From Ardenticatenales bacterium (GTDB lineage Bacteria > Chloroflexota > Anaerolineae > Promineifilales > Promineifilaceae): a stretch of DNA of 64,000 bases. This document shows, in pieces, positions 1 through 9,289 of the stretch. The stretch lies in the NCBI GenBank assembly GCA_020634515.1, contig JACKBL010000003.1, forward strand, positions 1 to 64,000. The letters run 5' to 3'. Each line of letters begins with the position of its first letter. Position 1 is the stretch's first letter. The notes under the pieces are model-generated. The model made no database searches. It saw only the letters and a program-made list of their open reading frames with translations, and was not told the origin of the DNA. Made by a program: the position numbers and the translations under genes.

Positions 1-789
1 GTTGTGCCGGATGCCGGCAATCCCCAAGCCCATAACCGCTTTGCCTATGTTCTCAACAATCCTGTTATGCTGATTGATCCTACTGGTCATATTGCCTGTG
101 ATAATCCGAATCTGCCTCAAAATGATCAGCAAGCCTGTGAGTCTTCCTCGTCAGCATCTTCATCTGCCGGCACAACCATTATGAGAGTTGATGTGAACTT
201 TCTGGAAATGTTTGGCTATAATGGTTTTTGGGAGATTCTGGTTCATGTTGATCCCAATGATCCTGAGTTGTTTGACTATGAAATTGCGGCTTATTCCCTT
301 TGGCAAGAACACAAGGATTTCCACCCGGAGGTCCCTTTGTATAGGCAGTACACAACGTGGCAGAACTTCTTCAGAAAGTATGGGCGATTGGATGCCATAG
401 GAATCGTGCAGACAATGTTCCATCGAGACCGGAGTCACAACTACAACTACTTTCGTGAAGTGATATTGCGCAATGATGATACGCAGTATGGTTACCCCGA
501 TAACATAGGGGGTATCAATAGGAATTCTTCTATATACCACGATTGGCTGGCGATAGCTTACGCGATTGACCGGGGTCTGCTCCCCGATTTGCTCAATGGT
601 CGCCAGTTTTTCAACCATCGAGACACCAATTCTGATGTACGCAATAGCCTGGAGGTCTATCCCCGACAGCAACTTCCCGACTGTTGTCTGGACAGAGCCG
701 CTTTTGGCTACCATTCTGGGAGAAAGGACCTGGTGTTAGACCCATATGTTGTGCAGCGATTGTTATGGCGATGGTCACACGCCCAGTAG
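1..789 (+). CDS. RHS-repeat protein, C-terminal fragment with polymorphic tip (5' end outside window)
   Basis: The reading frame is open from the first base, so the gene starts upstream. The first 30 residues are the end of an RHS core (NRFAYVLNNP, then LIDPTGH), nearly the same as residues 190-217 of the gene at 4757. After DPTGH comes a Ser-rich stretch and a unique tip of about 230 residues, as expected for a polymorphic toxin C-terminus. The tip spacing (AIGIVQTMFHR, then DWLAIAYAIDRGLLPD, then FFNH) loosely recalls SleB-type cell-wall hydrolases. That is a weak impression, not an assignment. A lipoprotein gene begins 44 bases downstream. Confidence is high for RHS and low for tip function. 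Confidence 0.8.
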   Translation, partial: VVPDAGNPQAHNRFAYVLNNPVMLIDPTGHIACDNPNLPQNDQQACESSSSASSSAGTTIMRVDVNFLEMFGYNGFWEILVHVDPNDPELFDYEIAAYSLWQEHKDFHPEVPLYRQYTTWQNFFRKYGRLDAIGIVQTMFHRDRSHNYNYFREVILRNDDTQYGYPDNIGGINRNSSIYHDWLAIAYAIDRGLLPDLLNGRQFFNHRDTNSDVRNSLEVYPRQQLPDCCLDRAAFGYHSGRKDLVLDPYVVQRLLWRWSHAQ

Positions 790-833
790 CCACAACATTG
801 AAGGGAACCCATGATCAGAGGGAGACAGTAATA

Positions 834-2129
834 ATGAGAATTAGAATCGTTGTGCTGATTAGTATCTTGAGTATCTGGCTGATACTTCAGTCAGCATGTG
901 TTTCTTCCCAACCAACACAGGGGCCAGCTCTGACTATTGTGCTAACGGAACCTTCCCCGATTCCGATTATTGCCCCTCTTGGAACACTGACACCAACTGT
1001 CTCAGCTACGCATAATGTCCTGACTGCAACGCCTACGTGGCCAGAGAGGAGCGCCACGTCACTAGCATCTACCTTACCTCTATCCCAAACAACCCCCTTG
1101 CCTCCCGTTGCTTTTGAACTGGCGTATGTAGTCACACTTGCAGAGAATGGTTTGCGGTATTCGCAATTACGGCTATACGATTCAGAGACAGGTCAGGATA
1201 ACGTCCTTTACAGAACCCAACCTGGCTCAGTTATTCTGACTGATGACGTGGACTGGCGTCCCAACCATCTTGATGAACTATGCTTTACCCAGATTGAGCC
1301 AGACCGTACCTGGGCTTTGTGGTGTTATCAACGCATCAGTGCCGAGGCCAAACAGATGACCAATCCATTCCCTGCCGGTTTCGGGTTCATGCAAGACTGG
1401 TCTCCGAATGGGGATTGGCTGACCTTGCTGAGCCAAGAGTTTCCCAATGCGCCTGAGGATGCTTTCTATTGGCTGGTAAACATTGAAACCCAGAGGGCTT
1501 CGACAATTGATTATGCTTATCGCGCATTTGCCTGGGACCCTCTCGTGCCAGGGCAGTTTATTCACTATTGGAAAGACTGGACTCAGCTACAAATTAGGGA
1601 TGCAAACGCAAAGCGACTGATCAAGACCATCAAGATTGATTTCTCAGATTTTTCCATGTCAAACATTCGATCTGGTTTTAGCTCCAACATTGGCGGTTTG
1701 GCATGGCAAGCATCTCCGCAAAGACTTTACGCAGCGGTACGTGAGGAAAGTGGTCACTTGTACCAGTATGATTTCATGGAGAGACAGTGGAGGTATCTGG
1801 ACAACTTTCGCCAAACCGGCACCTGTTGCTCAGATTTTGGGCTTTCCCCAAGCGGAGAGTGGTTGGTTTTTGCGGATGGGGGGTATCAACAAGAAAAAGT
1901 GTACTTGCTCGACACGACCGCCGATGAGCCTGAACTCCGCCAGGCTTTTTCGGGCGAAATCGTCATCGTGGTTGGTTGGGCAGCAAAGCCGGAATTGTTA
2001 GCGTTATGGGGCCAGAATAGACTGTGGTTAATTGATCCTCAGTTTCCAGAAAATAGAAGGATGATTCTTGACCTAAACTCCATCGGATTAGCCGATTATT
2101 ACGGTTTCGATGTAAGATTTAAGGAATAA
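834..2129 (+). CDS. Beta-propeller-like lipoprotein
   Basis: Protein of 431 aa. The start at 834 is preferred because GGGAG lies just upstream and the product then begins with a lipoprotein signal (MRIRIVV..., Cys22 after LQSA). A frame-open extension to 684 looks non-coding. After the Cys comes a Thr/Pro/Ser-rich linker to about residue 90, then WD40/PD40-like blades with turn motifs such as SPNGDWL and SPSGEWLVF. It is probably anchored to the outside of the membrane. It follows the RHS tip by 44 bases and is a paralogue of the gene at 3286 (same signal-linker-propeller order). Function is unknown; protection against the neighbouring tip would be speculation. Confidence 0.75.
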   Translation: MRIRIVVLISILSIWLILQSACVSSQPTQGPALTIVLTEPSPIPIIAPLGTLTPTVSATHNVLTATPTWPERSATSLASTLPLSQTTPLPPVAFELAYVVTLAENGLRYSQLRLYDSETGQDNVLYRTQPGSVILTDDVDWRPNHLDELCFTQIEPDRTWALWCYQRISAEAKQMTNPFPAGFGFMQDWSPNGDWLTLLSQEFPNAPEDAFYWLVNIETQRASTIDYAYRAFAWDPLVPGQFIHYWKDWTQLQIRDANAKRLIKTIKIDFSDFSMSNIRSGFSSNIGGLAWQASPQRLYAAVREESGHLYQYDFMERQWRYLDNFRQTGTCCSDFGLSPSGEWLVFADGGYQQEKVYLLDTTADEPELRQAFSGEIVIVVGWAAKPELLALWGQNRLWLIDPQFPENRRMILDLNSIGLADYYGFDVRFKE

Positions 2130-2530
2130 AGACGAGAGATAGCTGGTAAGAACATTGCCGCCGCGGAGAGCGATGACATCGGTTGGCTATTTCGTCTTTC
2201 GGAATGTGTCAATAGTTTTGAGACACGAAAACCGATAAATTAGAGAGCAATGTCTCGCTCATTGGGCTGATGGACAAGTGGAAAACGCTCCACAGGCTCC
2301 GCGTTTCCCACTTGCCCACAGAGCCCCTACGACGGTTGCTCGTCACCCACCTGCTGAGGCGGGTTAATCCAAACGGCCGTTGCCAGCTTCGGCGCCAACG
2401 GCTGTCCCCGCAAAAATCATTCTGGATGTTGCGCATTCGTGGCGGCCAGCACAGCCTGGCGTTGGGCCGTCAATTCCTCGGCCACATCAAATATCCAGTC
2501 TTATGAAAAACTCCTTTTGCCTAAAGCTCT
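2130..2530. other. Gene-free stretch with a possible coding remnant
   Basis: No complete gene is seen. On the minus strand, about 2420-2503 reads DWIFDVAEELTAQRQAVL and continues to a stop, which looks like the last codons of a lost gene of unrecognised family. The rest has no clear coding signal. Confidence 0.3.
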
Positions 2531-2914
2531 TCTCATTTTTCGGGCGATAATGCCCAGGTAATTTTCACCCATCAGCCCAGGTGGTTTTCGCCCAAACAGC
2601 CCAGGCAGATATTTGCGGCCAAACAGCCCACCCCGATTGTGCCAAACCGGCTCATCCAGTAGCCTTCTGGAACGATATCAAACGTTCCAGGAGGAAAGAT
2701 GAGAAGGAAAAACATCGTGGAAATCATGGCCATGCTTCAGCACCTACGAGCTGGAGCCAGTAACAATCAGATCAAACAGGAATTGAAAGTGAGCCGGCAC
2801 ACGGCCCGCGCCTATCGGCAATGGGCCACTGAGCATGGGTTGCTGGAAGGAGCGCTGCCGCCGATTGCCGAACTGGAACGGCTGCGTGCCGCATCGTTTG
2901 GACAGGCGCTGCCG
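2531..2914 (+). mobile_element. Truncated left end of an IS21-family element
   Basis: These 384 bases match 6758-7141 (offset 4227) as far as I can read. They include the left terminal region with its repeated 'cagcccagg' blocks and the first 72 codons of istA. Identity ends at 2914, where sequence of an unrelated IS3-type orfA begins. This is either a deleted second copy of the downstream element or a recombination scar. Confidence 0.85.
2699..2914 (+). pseudogene. istA: istA 5' fragment (IS21 transposase)
   Basis: The first 72 codons of the IS21 transposase are present: MRRKNIVEI, then a helix-turn-helix region with NNQIKQELKVSRHTARAYRQ. They are identical to the start of the gene at 6926. 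Beyond 2914 the frame runs into foreign sequence, so no functional transposase is made. Confidence 0.8.
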
Positions 2915-3142
2915 TCGCCAGGTTGTCAGATGGGAGGAATACAATCCTTCCCGCCGTAGCAGCGCGCCGATGCCGCCTGACCATTCCCGGCATTTCTCGG
3001 CTTCTTCCAATACCCACCGCTTGTAAGCGGCGGTAAAGGTGCGCCGGTTCGTGTTCTTGGTACGCGGCAATACTTCCGGGTCGGGTCGGTCGTCGGGTCC
3101 AATGCCATTTTTGCTGAGTTTGTTTGCCTGTTTTTGTGTCAT
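2915..3142 (-). pseudogene. IS3-type transposase OrfA, C-terminally truncated
   Basis: The minus strand reads MTQKQANKLSKNG and then RRTFTAAYKRWVLEEAEKC with EGLYSSHLTTWRRQR. This is the helix-turn-helix pattern of IS3/IS911-type OrfA proteins. GAGGAA precedes the ATG at 3142. The coding sequence is lost after about 76 residues at the junction with the IS21 fragment, and no OrfB is present. The outer end near 3183-3210 (around TGAAGTGTCCCA) may be the remaining terminal inverted repeat. Confidence 0.7.
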
Positions 3143-3285
3143 GATGTTCCTCTTCGCCCATGAATTCTACACTAAATTCTGAGTCTGAAGTGTCCCACTC
3201 TATATTGACACAATGGGGCAACAAGCAAGAATCATTACCTCACTCCTGGATTGTTTCCCTACCTAACTCGTTAATGAGGCTAATT

Positions 3286-4662
3286 ATGACATTTCAACCT
3301 TTTAATTATCGCGTTTTGTTCTTTTCCTGTGCAGTATTTACCATACTCATGCTTTTAGTATCATGCAGTTCAATGAATAGGCTTACAACCCAAAGGCCAA
3401 CTCAGGATACGAGAAAAGTCACCACAACTTCGGTTCCTATTCTGCCTACAGATAAAACACCCTTATTGCCAGAAACTGCCGATCTTCCCGTTTCTCCAAC
3501 TATTTTGCTTCTCCCAAGTCCGACTCGTGATGCCTTTACTGCAACGCCCTCTCCAAGGTCAATTGCCAATGCTTCTTCTACACCCTCTTCTATTGGCGCT
3601 GTTCTTCAAGATGAAATCAGGCTGGCCTTTATGCAAGTAATTGAGCATGAACAAGCAAAGACCTGGCAGATTTGGGTAACAAACAGCATATATGATGAAC
3701 CTCATCTTGTAACGACACTTGCTAACGATATAGTACCCTTTAATGAGCAACTTGTATGGTCGAATAATGGCAATTACCTAGCTTTTTCGCACTATACTCG
3801 CGACAGGGAATTGACTGTTAGTATACTGGATGTACATAGTGGTACACTCCGTCAATTAGAATATACGTCCCGCCCTTATTCACCAGACGTTTTGGAACAT
3901 TATACAGTTTTGTTCCCTAGCAGTTGGTCAATAGACGATACTTGGTTAACGCTGACTGTATGGTATGCTACTGACGATTCTGGGGGACAACTTGAACGAA
4001 GTGTTTTGGTTAATGTATTGACAAATGAGGCTAAAGAACTAGCGCCGCAGATTAATTTTGGCGCTTGGTCCCCTACACATCCACATCAGTTTGTTTACGT
4101 TTATCGACCACTCTATCCGAACATTGGTAAAGAAAAAGTCTATGTAAGAGAAGCAAGTATTGACACGCCAATCATCAGTTTTGAAAGTTTGGACGCTTTT
4201 CAGGCAACCATTGTCGTACATATGATCTGGTCGCCTGATGGCCGATATATTCTCTATCAAGCAGATGAAGATATTTCGGTAGGCAATTTGTTAAAATTCA
4301 AACCTGCTATTTTACGGCTTGATATTGAACAAACAGATTGGGATCCCTTGCCTATTGTACAAGAACACCTTTCGTCTGCCCTTGCTGCTTGGTCTCCTGA
4401 TGGACGTTGGGTCGCTTTTCATGGCCCAAAACTGTGGGGGGCCATGACACAAGTGACCGATGTCATCAATGTGAGTACTATTTCTGATGGCGTCGTAAAG
4501 TCATGGTTGCCTGATAGCAGCGGCTTTATTTGTCAAGAAGACAATAGATTCTTTTTTGTCAATGTTGACCATCCAAACATGCCTCTTAAGATATGGGATG
4601 CTGCTGATTACGACCTCCCAAGTGATTCTCAAATAAGTATGTGGGTAATTCCTCATCAATAA
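3286..4662 (+). CDS. Beta-propeller-like lipoprotein (paralogue of 834-2129)
   Basis: Protein of 458 aa. The ATG at 3286 is preferred because GAGG lies 6 bases upstream and the product starts with a signal ending in the lipobox LLVSC (Cys27). A Thr/Pro-rich linker (about residues 30-105) precedes a WD40/PD40-like region with repeated SPDGR-type turns (IWSPDGRYILY, AWSPDGRWVAFH). Base composition is clearly AT-richer than the GC-rich RHS core that follows. It lies between the broken IS3 fragment and the RHS cassette at 4757. Probably a surface lipoprotein; substrate and role unknown. Confidence 0.75.
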   Translation: MTFQPFNYRVLFFSCAVFTILMLLVSCSSMNRLTTQRPTQDTRKVTTTSVPILPTDKTPLLPETADLPVSPTILLLPSPTRDAFTATPSPRSIANASSTPSSIGAVLQDEIRLAFMQVIEHEQAKTWQIWVTNSIYDEPHLVTTLANDIVPFNEQLVWSNNGNYLAFSHYTRDRELTVSILDVHSGTLRQLEYTSRPYSPDVLEHYTVLFPSSWSIDDTWLTLTVWYATDDSGGQLERSVLVNVLTNEAKELAPQINFGAWSPTHPHQFVYVYRPLYPNIGKEKVYVREASIDTPIISFESLDAFQATIVVHMIWSPDGRYILYQADEDISVGNLLKFKPAILRLDIEQTDWDPLPIVQEHLSSALAAWSPDGRWVAFHGPKLWGAMTQVTDVINVSTISDGVVKSWLPDSSGFICQEDNRFFFVNVDHPNMPLKIWDAADYDLPSDSQISMWVIPHQ

Positions 4663-4756
4663 ATGGTATTCTTGACAACCGATAATAGTTCTGCTTGTCG
4701 TTGGGCGCAATCCGCTTGGCGAAAAACAAACTGCGGGGTAGTGTCATGAAGCGGGG

Positions 4757-6010
4757 ATGATAGATGGGAACGAACCACCCATCATCCTCATCGTCGCCGA
4801 GCAGCCCGCCACTGGCTGGCTGCTGCTCCCCGACAGCTACACCTGGCGCGCCCGCTCCTGCGCGGACGAAGATTGCGTCCAGGCCGGCCTCTGGCCCGAA
4901 GCCTTGCAACCCGAAGGTTTGCCCTTCACCTACGAAGACGCCGCCCCCCCGACGCCACAAAGCCCACAAGCACCCGGCGGCATCAACAGCGGCTACACCA
5001 TCACCCGCCGCGGCACCTACTTCCTCGCCGGGCAAGCCGTCGCCATACGGCAAGTCATCCCCAGCGAGACCAACAACCTGCTGCACCTGCACACCGACCA
5101 TTTGGGCAGCAACAGCGTCATGAGCTATAACAATAGCGGGGGCATGGTCGGCGGCAGCCGCACCCGCTACCTCCCCTTCGGCGCCTACCGCACCGCCCCC
5201 ACCCAAACCTATACCGACCTGGGCTACACCAGCCAGAAGCACAACGACGACCTCGGCCTCATCTACTACAATGCGCGGTATTACCTGCCCGGTGTCGCCC
5301 GCTTTGCCAGCGCGGATACGATTGTGCCGGATGCCACAAACCCCCAAGCCTTCAACCGCTACACCTACGTTCTCAATTCACCGTTTACATTGATTGACCC
5401 TTCGGGACATAGACCATCGGATGGCTGTGATTATGAAGGCTGCTCACTTCTCAATGGTTTCGACTCTGACAGCACGTGGCAAGCACCAGATGGTACTCAA
5501 ACCCCATGGGATCCGGTGGTAGCCAGCGACCAAGATTACAATCCAATTACGGAGGCAGTAATTCCTGCAACTGTGACATTGCTTGGTGTGGCCGCTTTGC
5601 CAACAGTAATAGGATACTTTGCAGGAGAGTTTATTTGGCCAGCAATCACTACAACTGGAACCTCGATTGCTTCATGGCTATGTCTAGATGGAGATTGTCT
5701 AAATGAATTAGAGATCGCTACTGAAAAGTTGAATTATCTTCTTAATTCACAAGGCAAAATGGGTGGGTTCGAAAGGTTGGGATTTACAAATGGAAATGCC
5801 GAGGCTCTCCAGAAGACACTGTATACCATAGGACAACAAATAGATACGTCCATCGGCGGACAAATAACTGAATATGGGGTTAAATTCACACAATCAGCAG
5901 AAATTTATGGGCCAAACGGGGTGATTGGCCGAATCAATACAGTTTGGCAAATTGACAAGGGAGCAACAGCTTTGCGGTTCATAACCGGATGGGCTGAACC
6001 ATTCAAGTGA
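4757..6010 (+). CDS. Orphan RHS C-terminal cassette with DUF6883-like toxin tip
   Basis: Product of 417 aa. Residues 85-217 are an RHS-associated core: HTDHLGSNSVMSY, then YTSQKHNDDLGLIYYNARYY, then NRYTYVLNSP and LIDPSGH. The N-terminal RHS repeats are missing, so this is an orphan or displaced C-terminus; the ATG at 4757 is uncertain. After DPSGH the DNA turns AT-rich. A hydrophobic segment (about residues 265-290) is followed by a final domain of about 100 residues with LGFTNGNAEAL, YGVKF and GPNGVIGRINTVWQID. From memory this pattern matches DUF6883, seen on polymorphic toxin tips. The next gene is the likely immunity protein. Confidence 0.75.
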   Translation: MIDGNEPPIILIVAEQPATGWLLLPDSYTWRARSCADEDCVQAGLWPEALQPEGLPFTYEDAAPPTPQSPQAPGGINSGYTITRRGTYFLAGQAVAIRQVIPSETNNLLHLHTDHLGSNSVMSYNNSGGMVGGSRTRYLPFGAYRTAPTQTYTDLGYTSQKHNDDLGLIYYNARYYLPGVARFASADTIVPDATNPQAFNRYTYVLNSPFTLIDPSGHRPSDGCDYEGCSLLNGFDSDSTWQAPDGTQTPWDPVVASDQDYNPITEAVIPATVTLLGVAALPTVIGYFAGEFIWPAITTTGTSIASWLCLDGDCLNELEIATEKLNYLLNSQGKMGGFERLGFTNGNAEALQKTLYTIGQQIDTSIGGQITEYGVKFTQSAEIYGPNGVIGRINTVWQIDKGATALRFITGWAEPFK

Positions 6011-6027
6011 TATGGAGAACTGACCCA

Positions 6028-6363
6028 ATGCTCAAGAATTCATTAGAAAAAGGGAACGACCATTGGAACCCGTTTCAAAATGGCTCAACTATTGGAATGA
6101 AAGGTTCTGAACGAGGAATAATAATAAGGGACGAGGAACACGATCTGGGAGCAAGAATTACCCTTGAGAAGATTGACACAGGTGCACCTTATCGAATAAC
6201 GTCCAGCATTTGTGGCTGGATGATTCACACATCCTTTTTTTCAGATGAGGTGCGGGCAATATCTGCCTACGATGTAATGAAGTTAGAATTGAATAATATG
6301 CTATTGGAAAAGGATGAAATCAACCTGGCTCAGAAAATCAGCAAATTTATCCAAGAGTTTTAA
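6028..6363 (+). CDS. Probable immunity protein for the RHS tip
   Basis: Small protein of 111 aa with no family I recognise. The ATG at 6028 has GGAGA about 10 bases upstream and is preferred over a GTG at 6007 that overlaps the toxin stop. The sequence is mixed alpha/beta, without signal peptide or membrane segment, so it is probably cytoplasmic. It is AT-rich like the toxin tip and lies 17 bases downstream of it in the same direction. Position, size and composition are the standard setting of an immunity gene. The function is inferred from context only. Confidence 0.6.
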   Translation: MLKNSLEKGNDHWNPFQNGSTIGMKGSERGIIIRDEEHDLGARITLEKIDTGAPYRITSSICGWMIHTSFFSDEVRAISAYDVMKLELNNMLLEKDEINLAQKISKFIQEF

Positions 6364-6757
6364 TCTCTTTTCCGTAAATGGGGTTTGAATTTTGGTGCTT
6401 CAAACCCGAAATCAGGCCTTTGCGAGCCGGATAGCTTCGTATCCAGGCGGCAAATGTGCCGTAACCGAAGCCTTCTTAAAAAGTTGGTTGGAAAGTGGCA
6501 GACCAACTTTTTTTAATGCTTCATCAGGCGTCCATACGTCGGTTTGACAGTTCTGTCCCAGAAGCCAGTCCGGATTGGCGGTAGGGTCGCCGCCAGATAT
6601 TTCAATAGCGACCCGAAAATCATGGTCAGTGCCGGCAAGCGCGTGAGCGCGGTCGGGTGGTGGACATAATGCCGACCGCCGCCACCAGACAAAATGTACT
6701 TGCCCGTTTGCGGAACTCCTTCTATCGGCCAGCGTTCTGGATAAACCGCCTGCATGG
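6364..6757. other. Gene-free stretch between the RHS cassette and IS21
   Basis: It contains a hairpin with 9-bp arms GGGTTTGAA/TTCAAACCC (6381-6389/6399-6407) directly after the immunity gene, and a stronger terminator-like hairpin at 6478-6514. The short minus-strand frame at 6513-6755 shows no recognisable protein. Confidence 0.5.
6478..6514 (+). terminator. Rho-independent terminator
   Basis: The stem AAAAAGTTGGT / ACCAACTTTTT encloses a 13-base loop and ends in a run of T. It probably ends transcription of the RHS-immunity pair; the A-run on the left arm could also let it act on the other strand. Confidence 0.7.
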
Positions 6758-6925
6758 TCTCATTTTTCGGGCGATAATGCCCAGGTAATTTTCACCCATC
6801 AGCCCAGGTGGTTTTCGCCCAAACAGCCCAGGCAGATATTTGCGGCCAAACAGCCCACCCCGATTGTGCCAAACCGGCTCATCCAGTAGCCTTCTGGAAC
6901 GATATCAAACGTTCCAGGAGGAAAG

Positions 6926-8501
6926 ATGAGAAGGAAAAACATCGTGGAAATCATGGCCATGCTTCAGCACCTACGAGCTGGAGCCAGTAACAATCAGATC
7001 AAACAGGAATTGAAAGTGAGCCGGCACACGGCCCGCGCCTATCGGCAATGGGCCACTGAGCATGGGTTGCTGGAAGGAGCGCTGCCGCCGATTGCCGAAC
7101 TGGAACGGCTGCGTGCCGCATCGTTTGGACAGGCGCTGCCGCCACAGAACGTGTCAACGGTGGAACCGTACCGGGGATTTGTTTTGGACTTGTACGACCA
7201 GGGAGTGGAGATGGCGGCCATCTATCAACGGCTGGGCGAGCAAGGATTTACGGGCAGTTACTCAGCAGTGTATCGTTTTGTTCGCCGGGAACGGGCGAAA
7301 CGACCAGAAGTAACGGTCCGGGTGGAATGTCAACCAGGCGAAGAAGCGCAGGTAGACTTTGGCTATGCCGGGTACATGATAGATGTGGAAAAAGGCAAGC
7401 AACGCAGAAGCTGGGCGTTTGTAATGACCCTCTCCTTCAGTCGCCACCAATACGTGGAATTTGTCTTCGACCAGAAACTGGCTACCCTTCGGCGTTGCTC
7501 AGGGCAGGCTCTGGCTGCGCCTGCACCGCAACGCCCTCTCCTTTTTCGGCGGCGTTCCGCGGCGCATCGTCATTGATAATCTCAAAGCCGGCATTGCCCA
7601 AGCGTGTTGGGAAGACCCACAGCCACAACTGGCTTACCGGGAATGCGCGGAACACTACAGCTTTCTCATATCGCCCTGCAGACCGAAGACCCCACAGCAC
7701 AAAGGCAAGGTAGAACAGGGTGGCGTTCACTACGTCAAACGCAACTTCCTGGGCGGGCGGGAACCCACGAGCCTGCTCCAGGCCAACCAGGATGTGCGTA
7801 CCTGGTGTCTGACGACAGCCGGGCAGCGGACGCACGGTACGACAAAAAAGTGCCCCCTGGCTCAGTTTGAGAACCTGGAAAAGGTCGCCTTGCAGCCGCT
7901 GCCCAACGCACCCTACGACCTGGCTGTTTGGAAAAAGGCCAAACTGCACGACGACTGCTATGTGGTTTTTGACAACGCCTACTACTCAGGCCCTTTCCGG
8001 CTGGCAGGCGAGCATCTGTTAGTGCGCGGTGGCAGCCGGGAAGTACGGCTCTACACCAGCGATTATCAGTTGGTGGCTACCCACGAACGGGCGCAAGAGC
8101 CGGGGCAACGGCAAACCCATCCGCATCACCTGCCGCCGGAGAAGGTGGCCGGGGTGTTCCTGACACGGGAGACCTGCCAGGCCGCTGCTGCCGACATCGG
8201 TCCGGCCACGGACGAGGTGGTGCACACCTTGCTGGCCGACGCCACGCTGGAACGGCTACCCATGGTACGTCGTTTGTTGGCCTGGCGGGAACGAGTCGGG
8301 GATGACCGGCTGGAAGCGGCTTGTCGCCGTGCTCTGCGCTTTGGCGACCCCAGTTACAAAACGGTCAAGGGCATCTTGCAACAGGGATTGGAGTCCGCGC
8401 CAGACCCGGAACCGGTGACGGAAGCGCCGGCAGCCAAAGCGTTTGTGCGCAATGCGGTGGAGGTGTTTGGTGAGAAGTTGGGAGGGTTGTCATGGAACTG
8501 A
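6926..8501 (+). pseudogene. istA: istA, IS21 transposase, frameshifted by a 25-bp insertion
   Basis: The first part (6926-7486) encodes the helix-turn-helix region and the start of the DDE core (EEAQVDFGYAGYMIDVEKGK, then FVFDQKLAT). The second part lies one frame on (+1) and continues with WLRLHRNALSFFGGVPRRIV, then IDNLKAG and PQHKGKVE (core acidic motifs), ending at 8501. Removing 25 bases (7487-7511) joins the two parts in frame as KLAT-WLRLHRN, the normal IS21 family sequence. So the break is one short insertion, not general decay. Confidence 0.85.
7487..7511 (+). repeat. 25-bp short insertion disrupting istA
   Basis: The bases between 'gctacc' and 'tggctg' (cttcggcgttgctc, then agggcaggctc) restore the istA frame when removed. 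The same kind of word ('cttcg...gctcagg.caggctc') is known to me as a dispersed short repeat in Chloroflexota and other environmental genomes. No other close copy was seen in this window, though 18010-18065 has related wording. Confidence 0.6.
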
Positions 8502-9259
8502 TGCACCAGATGCAACCCTATCTGAAGCAACTCCGCCTTTCTGGGATTCTGGAGACACTCACAGCCCGCAACCAGCAGGCCATAGATGGGCAGTGGACCT
8601 ACATCGAGTTCCTGTCCCGACTGCTGGAGGATGAGGTGGAGCGGCGGGCGCAGAAACAGTTGGCGCCGCGGCTGCGGCGCGCGGCCGTCAACACCACCAA
8701 GACGCTGGAAAACTTCGATTTCAGTTTCAACCCTAACCTGAACCGACAGCGCATCCTGCAACTGGCCGGCTGCGATTTCATCCGCCAGAAACGCAATCTG
8801 CTCATCTGCGGCCCAACCGGCGTCGGGAAAACCCATTTGAGTCAGGCCCTTACCCATGCGGCAGCCCGGCTGGGATTCAGCGCCCTGTTCATCAACACCC
8901 ACAAGATGTTGCAGCATCTCCACGGCGGTCGCGCCGATGGCACCTGGGAGCGGCGCTTGCAGACCTATCTGCGGCCGGACCTGCTGGTGTTGGACGATTT
9001 CGGTCTGAAGCCTTTGCGGTCGCCGGCGACAGAAGACTTGTACGATGTTATCAATGAACGATACGAAGTCGGCAGCATCATGTTGACTAGCAATCGTTCG
9101 CCCAGTGAATGGCCCGACCTGTTTGGTGACCCGCTCTTGGCCAGCGCTGGCCTGGACCGTCTGGCGCATGCGGCTGAAGTGTTGGTGATAGAAGGCGGCA
9201 GTTACCGCGCCAGAGGTCGCCAGCGCCTGGAAGAGGAGGTGCAAATTGCCGTGACCTGA
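8492..9259 (+). CDS. istB: IstB-like ATPase of IS21
   Basis: Protein of 255 aa, full length for the family. It is the AAA+ helper ATPase that works with IstA in target selection. The Walker A motif GPTGVGKTH lies at about residues 108-116, a Walker B-like LLVLDDFGLKPL at about 165-176, and sensor-type LTSNRSPSEW further on. It overlaps the end of istA by 10 bases, as in other IS21 elements. The gene looks intact although its partner istA is frameshifted. Confidence 0.9.
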   Translation: MELMHQMQPYLKQLRLSGILETLTARNQQAIDGQWTYIEFLSRLLEDEVERRAQKQLAPRLRRAAVNTTKTLENFDFSFNPNLNRQRILQLAGCDFIRQKRNLLICGPTGVGKTHLSQALTHAAARLGFSALFINTHKMLQHLHGGRADGTWERRLQTYLRPDLLVLDDFGLKPLRSPATEDLYDVINERYEVGSIMLTSNRSPSEWPDLFGDPLLASAGLDRLAHAAEVLVIEGGSYRARGRQRLEEEVQIAVT

Positions 9260-9289
9260 AGCCATCTGCTCGTCAGTTTGAGCCGAGAA

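Larger units (their letters stand above)
6758..9289 (+). mobile_element. IS21-family insertion sequence (istA-istB)
   Basis: The left end matches the fragment at 2531. It has short repeated blocks (cagcccagg-type) typical of IS21 ends, followed by istA (frameshifted) and istB with a 10-base overlap (8492-8501). I could not find a right terminus inverted relative to the left one. The downstream boundary is therefore approximate and may have been cut by the inverted-repeat unit that starts at 9290. Because istA is broken, the element is probably no longer autonomous. Confidence 0.8.

Noticed and set aside
4586..5347. Minus-strand frame opposite the RHS core
   Set aside because: Gly/Val/Ala-rich mirror of the GC-rich RHS coding sequence.
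6513..6755. Minus-strand frame of 80 codons before IS21
   Set aside because: No ribosome site, no family pattern, and it begins within a terminator.
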